From positions 63,815,022 to 63,879,021 of the forward strand of contig OV121081.1 in NCBI GenBank assembly GCA_921293015.1: DNA of 64,000 nucleotides. Direction: 5' to 3'. Positions within the stretch are counted from its first letter, which is position 1. Every line of letters begins with the position of its first letter. The translations under genes were made by a program, and so were the position numbers. Positions 62,190-64,000 of the stretch are shown here, in pieces. This DNA comes from Phorcus lineatus (Eukaryota; Mollusca; Gastropoda; Trochida; Trochidae). The notes beneath the pieces were generated by a model. That model was not told the origin of the DNA. It did not search any database and saw only the letters and a list, made by a program, of their open reading frames with translations.

Positions 62190-62274
62190 CCTTTTGATGT
62201 ATATGACTACCAGTGTTGTTGTTGCCAACAGCAGCAGCAGGGATACCACACCTAACGCCACATATGCCGCAAGG
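62190..62274 (-). CDS. Candidate transmembrane exon, copy B
   Basis: Same 85-base exon as at 36035, with gtttcag acceptor and gtaaaa donor. One base next to the acceptor differs from A (GCC against CCC), and the hydrophobic run is kept. Confidence 0.45.
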
Positions 62275-62951
62275 CCTGAAACAGACTTCAGATAATATAC
62301 ATGTGTAATCGTGTAAAGAGGCAATAGATTTGATTATTATAACGATGTCCATTACGTCTCAAGTGCCTCCATGATAGTATTTCCTGAGCGAAAGCGAGCG
62401 ATATTTACAGATATTGAGGCAACAAATTGTGTCATTGGCACGAATATAATATTCCGTTTATTGCTGTGGTCGTTTAATTAAAAAAACGTTTCCGAATCTA
62501 TTGCTTCGCCTTGGTTGATTACTCGCAGTCGGTACATTTGGAATGCAAGGTCATAGTCGAACTGTGACCCCAAAGCATTGTTCAACGTTGTAGCGTCACG
62601 GCTGTGTAAAACTAATATACTCGATGTGATTGCGTTCGTAGATAACATTGTGTTCAGACGTACCTTATCATGAGTAAAAATCATATCGGTTTTAACTGTT
62701 ACATTGTGTAGTTAATGCATAAAAATAAACTGCTGTAAAATCTGTCATTATTCTCAAAATAGTACTCAGTAAGTATTAGTTCATGAGAAATGATTAAGTT
62801 TTAAATCTGTAAGATGACACAGTATTGAGGGAAACTTATTTAAGATGAAAATAATTGAATATATGGTGAGATTACCAAATCATCTTTAGTAACACATTAT
62901 GATTTTAGCACTTGAGAAAAGTTTCTTCGAAGAAAGAAATACAAAACAGAA

Positions 62952-63410
62952 TTAAAAGGGTATTAAAATATGGTTTGAATGTTGGGATTCTTCTTTAGCT
63001 GCAGCCGGTGACAAATCTGGGGAGTTCCCCGTTGTATTTGATACATCCCGATTTTCTGTAGCTGAAGAAAACGCCTTGAAATTGTATTCAAATTGTATTC
63101 TATTTCCATTCAGAATATGATCGTGTCCATAAAGTCCCACATCATTTCGAACTTTGTGATTTATACTTTACGTGACTTTTGAAAATCAAAATCGTGGAAA
63201 TGAAATCATCTAGATATTTTACCGGTTTTACCATGTTTGCCTTCAATATGATAATCAATCTGCACTTTCCCGACAGTAGTCACGCTTTCCACACCTGTCA
63301 CAAGAAATATACAGAGTCATGTCTTTCTTCTTACCATTAGCCCAGAGCAGAAATATCATCGAAATACACACAGAAATAGTATGAAACCAAGTTATATATG
63401 TTTTCAACAT
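62952..63410 (-). CDS. Small secreted protein of unknown function, copy B (3 exons)
   Basis: Exons 63410-63335, 63294-63223 and 63061-62952 keep all splice sites and phase-1 joins of copy A. The signal peptide MLKTYITWFHTISVC is unchanged. I read GAC to GGC (Asp to Gly) in exon 2 and SSDLSP to SPDLSP in exon 3, with no stop or frameshift, which supports a real coding gene. Function is unknown. Confidence 0.55.
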
Positions 63411-64000
63411 GAAAACATTAAGTTGTTCTGTTTGAAAAACTCAAGGTCGGATCAGCCCTCCTTATCTATAATCTCGTTTCAGAGTTTCTGGTATATACAT
63501 TACAACTGAAGAATCTTACAACTACTTTTTTCGACACGATCACCAACAACCTCAAAATTGAAAACCAAACGTGACTCTTAATTTAAACCTCTACAACTTT
63601 TGCAATGACGTTATCGTCGGTCGCAAATTCATGGCAACGGAGATCTGTTTTCAGTGGAGGAAAGAAAAAGAAAGATCTGTAGAAATCTTGTGGAGTGTAG
63701 ACTAATCTTTAACCCATAGTACTATGTACAGGGCGATGTGCACAGGATCATAGTAAGGAGCTGGTCACGCATCTCTGCGTAGTTTACCCCTTCCTTTTTA
63801 TGTGATCTTTCGCTCACTTGCCTCAGTCACTTACACATTAAAATCATTGATTGTAGAGCCATTCTCCAAACAATCAAAAAATATTACACCTTGTGAGACC
63901 CCGTAAACAGATCAATGACCTTAACGCTGGAGGAACATACATGTTTCGGGATGGGCGACGTGAAGTATTATCACAGCAAGCTCTGCATTTAGTCTCTGGA
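63411..64000. other. Right end of the window, no gene seen
   Basis: Matches 37256-37845 of unit A almost base for base. No open frame with coding signs. Confidence 0.5.

Larger units (their letters stand above)
39151..64000. repeat. Segmental duplication, unit B (cut off by the window end)
   Basis: Repeats unit A in the same order and orientation. From about 45.66 kb on it is nearly identical to A. Before that point it differs by many substitutions and lacks the 1.6-kb stretch, the foldback insert, most of the mariner fragment and the 626-bp MITE. B has about 90 extra bases near 44,960-45,050. Confidence 0.95.

Overview
This is a window of animal nuclear DNA, most likely from a mollusc or another lophotrochozoan. 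The evidence is spliced genes with GT-AG introns, a recognisable Csk-type tyrosine kinase, AT-rich sequence, many Tc1/mariner-type MITEs, a Ty3/gypsy LTR element, a CR1/L2-like LINE and several minisatellites. The mollusc assignment is an inference and cannot be proved from the window.

Layout. At 0.6-1.9 kb lie the first three coding exons of a minus-strand CSK-like kinase, with a cluster of CRE-like sites about 1.7 kb upstream. From 2 to 9.5 kb I see no gene, only two inverted-repeat elements. The rest of the window is a large tandem segmental duplication: unit A about 9.49-39.15 kb, unit B about 39.15 kb to the window end, so B is cut off. Each unit has the same order: a 50-bp minisatellite, a 20-bp minisatellite, a 14-exon plus-strand gene for a secreted DUF4874/DUF4832 protein (with a 42-bp minisatellite in intron 1), an internally deleted gypsy element, an FkbM-methyltransferase-like membrane gene, a truncated LINE, a mariner-type MITE, and a small minus-strand gene with a signal peptide.

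The two units are not equally alike along their length. Left of about 18.79/45.66 kb they differ by many substitutions and indels; to the right they are nearly identical. This suggests recent gene conversion or unequal exchange. They also differ by element insertions or losses. One MITE in A has an exact empty site in B, and A carries two further inverted-repeat inserts, each with two perfect CRE palindromes. The FkbM-like gene is broken in A by a 22-bp deletion and intact in B.

No operon-like or defence-like system is visible. The two recognisable host genes of the unit are a secreted glycosidase-like protein and a membrane protein related to FkbM methyltransferases that lacks the catalytic motifs. 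Their proximity does not prove a joint function. The points most worth a second look are the young duplication bounded by minisatellites, the diverging pair of DUF4832 genes, and the methyltransferase-like protein without its catalytic motifs.
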